A program made the position numbers and the translations under genes. The notes beneath the pieces are model-generated. The model was not told the DNA's origin, searched no databases, and was given only the letters and a program-made list of their open reading frames with translations. From the NCBI RefSeq assembly GCF_000027005.1, contig NC_012964.1, positions 1,612,001-1,676,000 on the forward strand: DNA of 64,000 nt, read 5' to 3'. The DNA is from Komagataella phaffii GS115. Its lineage: Eukaryota; Ascomycota; Pichiomycetes; Pichiales; Pichiaceae. Shown in pieces: positions 62,101 to 64,000 of this stretch. The number at the start of each line of letters is the position of its first letter. Within the stretch, counting starts at the first letter, position 1.

Positions 62101-62375
62101 ATCGTATATCACAGTCGGAGTTTTTCAAGTACGATTATTTTTTTCAAACTCGCAATGCAATGGAAATTTCCAGAAGATGCAGTACTTTATTGTCTGCAAT
62201 TATGAAAGAGTTTGAAAAAAGTTATTCTATGTATCTACAGGAGAACTCTAGAAAAAGGAAAAGAACGGATGATGTTGAGAGTGACGAGCTAGAGGAAGAA
62301 GACAACGAAGATGACGAGGATGATCTGGAGGAGATGGATATTGAGAATGCAGATGAAGAAGAGGATGATGAATAA
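59190..62375 (+). CDS. ISW2: ISWI-type chromatin remodelling ATPase
   Basis: 1061-aa nucleosome-spacing ATPase. SNF2 motifs: '[10 protein letters not shown]' (GLGKT 179-183), DEAH 279-282, '[10 protein letters not shown]', and helicase C with '[41 protein letters not shown]'. HAND, SANT ('[21 protein letters not shown]') and SLIDE domains follow, then an acidic tail (about 1030-1061). The linker '[21 protein letters not shown]' and '[11 protein letters not shown]' resembles Isw2 more than Isw1. Isw2 partners with Itc1 to repress genes by sliding promoter nucleosomes. The invariant Leu547 in AGGLGIN is encoded by CTG. Confidence 0.9.
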   Translation: [1061 protein letters not shown]

Positions 62376-62448
62376 GGTCATTCGAGTGTATAGCCTACAA
62401 AATTTAGAAGTATATCAAATAATAACTATAAAGAAGTTAACTACACAC

Positions 62449-63015
62449 CTATTTCTTTAATAGTTCTTCAATCTTGGACTCGATCGATGAGGGCTTAGTC
62501 AAGGACGAATATCTCTCAATAACGTTTCCTTGCTTATCGATCAAGAATTTTTCAAAGTTCCACTTAATACCTTTGAATCCGAGGAGACCAGACTTTTTTG
62601 ACTTGAGAAATTCGTAAACAGGATCAGCTTCCGAACCGTTGACATCAATCTTTTTTAGAATTGGGAAAGTTACACCAAAATTCAACTGGCAAAACTGTCC
62701 AATTTCTTCATCATTTCCTGGTTCCTGATGACCAAACTGGTTACAGGGAAATCCGACAATAGTCAATCCCTCGTCCTTGTGGTCTTTGTAGAGCTTTTCC
62801 AACTCGGTATATTGTGGAGTAAACCCACACTTAGAAGCAACATTCACAATCAACACCACTTTGCCTTTTAATTGTTCGAAAGGAAAAGGTTCGCCTTTCT
62901 TATCTAATGGGGCCAGATCATAAAATGAAGACATTGTTCTTATTTGCTTTGAGGAATGCGTGAAGAAGAGAAGATTTCTTAGAGCAAATGGTCTGGTTAA
63001 GAGTATTCTTGACAT
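62449..63015 (-). CDS. HYR1: Glutathione-peroxidase-like thiol peroxidase (Gpx3/Hyr1 type)
   Basis: Thioredoxin-dependent peroxidase and H2O2 sensor. 188 aa from the first ATG. The core starts at Met28 ('MSSFYDLAPLDKKGEPFPFEQLKGKVVLIVNVASKCGFTPQY'). Cys63 is the peroxidatic cysteine; Cys109 ('QFCQLNFGVTFPI') corresponds to the resolving cysteine of Gpx3. The 27-residue extension is Arg/Leu/Phe-rich without acidic residues, as in a mitochondrial presequence, so two forms may be made from two ATGs. Trp152 in 'KWNFEKFL' and Gln102-like catalytic partners are kept. It is divergent from ESS1 across 84 bp. Confidence 0.9.
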   Translation of the reverse strand: MSRILLTRPFALRNLLFFTHSSKQIRTMSSFYDLAPLDKKGEPFPFEQLKGKVVLIVNVASKCGFTPQYTELEKLYKDHKDEGLTIVGFPCNQFGHQEPGNDEEIGQFCQLNFGVTFPILKKIDVNGSEADPVYEFLKSKKSGLLGFKGIKWNFEKFLIDKQGNVIERYSSLTKPSSIESKIEELLKK

Positions 63016-63099
63016 TAGTAATTTTCGAATCTAGAATTCGAGGCTGGTGGCTTAAGAATTCAATTAGTGAGAGATCTTGTGATGCTAAATTAACGTAGC

Positions 63100-63606
63100 A
63101 TGACAAATACATTTAACGGATTACCGAGGAATTGGACAATTAAAATATCAAAAACTCATCAATCTGAGTATTTCTATAACAAGGAAACACAAGAATCTTC
63201 CTGGGAGCCCCCTTCTGGAACTAACTTAGAAGCACTGGGCGAGTACATCAAGAAACGCCTTCATGACCCAGAACAAGTTCGGTGTGCTCATCTTCTGGTG
63301 AAACACAAGAACTCTAGGAAACCGAGCTCCTGGAAGGAGCCTCAGATTACAAGAACTAAGGAAGAAGCAATTGAAAAGCTTAGAGGATTCCAAAAACAGA
63401 TTCTTGATGGTTCTGCCACTTTAGGTCAACTGGCTGCTACTGAAAGTGATTGCTCCTCACATGCCCGGAACGGGGATTTGGGCCTTTTTGGGAGAAAGAC
63501 AATGCATCCATCATTTGAAAGAGCTGCATTTGCATTACAAGTTGGTGAAATATCAGACATAGTGGAAAGTGATAGTGGAGTACATCTCATCGAAAGACTA
63601 GGATGA
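63100..63606 (+). CDS. ESS1: Parvulin-type prolyl isomerase Ess1/Pin1
   Basis: Peptidyl-prolyl cis/trans isomerase for phospho-Ser/Thr-Pro, acting on the RNA polymerase II CTD. 168 aa (S. cerevisiae 170). An N-terminal WW domain (about residues 4-40; 'LPRNWTIKISKTHQSEYFYN' and 'SSWEPP' with both Trp) leads to a parvulin domain: 'VRCAHLLVKHKNSRKPSSW' holds the phosphate-binding Lys/Arg and catalytic His, 'SDCSSHARNGDLGLF' the catalytic Cys region, and 'MHPSFERAAFALQVGEISDIVESDSGVHLIER' the end of the fold. Complete. Confidence 0.96.
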   Translation: MTNTFNGLPRNWTIKISKTHQSEYFYNKETQESSWEPPSGTNLEALGEYIKKRLHDPEQVRCAHLLVKHKNSRKPSSWKEPQITRTKEEAIEKLRGFQKQILDGSATLGQLAATESDCSSHARNGDLGLFGRKTMHPSFERAAFALQVGEISDIVESDSGVHLIERLG

Positions 63607-64000
63607 GGGACAAGGATTAATGATACGATGATCAAATGGCCCCAATCATTTTCATGCTGCTATTTCATTCTAATTATAAGAGGTACTTAATTATTACCAG
63701 ATTGAACTAGTTACAATCGTGTAATTGAAACGGTTATGGAGCTTGTCCATTGTAATCTATCATGCAAGATTGTTTTTATATGTTTAATTTATACAATCTC
63801 CCTGACTAGTGACAACTCCAGTCGCAAAGCATCATAGACTGCTATATTCTAGGACTAATAACCTTGGATTGAAGATTTACCTATTGACTCTTCATCTTCA
63901 TTTCGCATCCAATTGATGATGGAATCCTCGCGGATTGAAGGGTTTTGCTCATCTCCTTCTTTCTTAACCTTTTACCTTCCATTTTCTACTCTTTATTAGC
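63607..64000. other. 3' flank of ESS1 to window end
   Basis: 394 bp, AT-rich, containing the ESS1 terminator region. No ORF of note starts here; the next gene lies outside. Confidence 0.5.

Overview
The window is a compact ascomycete yeast chromosome segment. Every gene recognised has a budding-yeast family, spacing is mostly 50 to 700 bp, and introns are few and short (about 100 nt) with GTAAGT/GTATGT donors, TACTAAC-like branch points and first exons that can be only 25 to 27 nt. CTG is read as leucine: the invariant Leu of the SNF2 'AGGLGIN' motif in the ISW2-type gene is a CTG codon at 60828-60830, which argues against CUG-Ser and CUG-Ala yeasts. A stomatin-type gene, a universal-stress-domain protein and a GPH-type sugar transporter, none of which I know from Saccharomyces cerevisiae, fit a yeast outside the Saccharomycetaceae. 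A methylotroph of the Komagataella type is my best guess, but it is unproven.

Layout. 1-8.0 kb: APL6 (AP-3 beta), SSD1 (two exons), PAM18. 8.3-15.1 kb: RLP24, a TRM61-like tRNA methyltransferase split by a frameshift, a TEN1-like OB-fold protein, a Zn2Cys6 regulator and PUT2. 15.6-21 kb: MEF1, a CHA1-type serine/threonine dehydratase broken at an A8 run, LSC2. 21-27 kb: GPH transporter, a small ORF, YAP1802/AP180 (two exons), two small proteins. 27.3-34.4 kb: CDH1, CCT3 (two exons), PCT1, JIP5, tRNA-Val(AAC). 35-45.3 kb: RIM9/PalI-like protein, USP-domain protein, a small ORF, an unassigned 471-aa protein, stomatin, OCA2, POR1, a MEP1/3-type ammonium permease. 45.3-47.2 kb: the largest gene-free stretch. 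47.2-64 kb: a BRO1-like candidate, RPA190, a 51-aa ORF, NUP145, NBP35, ISW2, a glutathione-peroxidase-like thiol peroxidase and ESS1.

Themes. Mitochondrial function is frequent (PAM18, PUT2, MEF1, LSC2, POR1, probably the TRM61-like enzyme). Amino-acid catabolism and nitrogen use recur (PUT2, CHA1-type gene, ammonium permease with four GATA elements, three GCN4-type sites between the CHA1-type gene and LSC2). Ribosome production is represented by RLP24, JIP5 and RPA190, with PAC/RRPE-like promoter motifs.

I found no transposon, rRNA, CRISPR array, gene cluster of foreign origin or clearly new multi-gene system. The items most worth a second look are the two interrupted genes, the clustered regulatory palindromes, the unassigned small ORFs and the catalytic-site substitutions in OCA2, the ammonium permease and SSD1.
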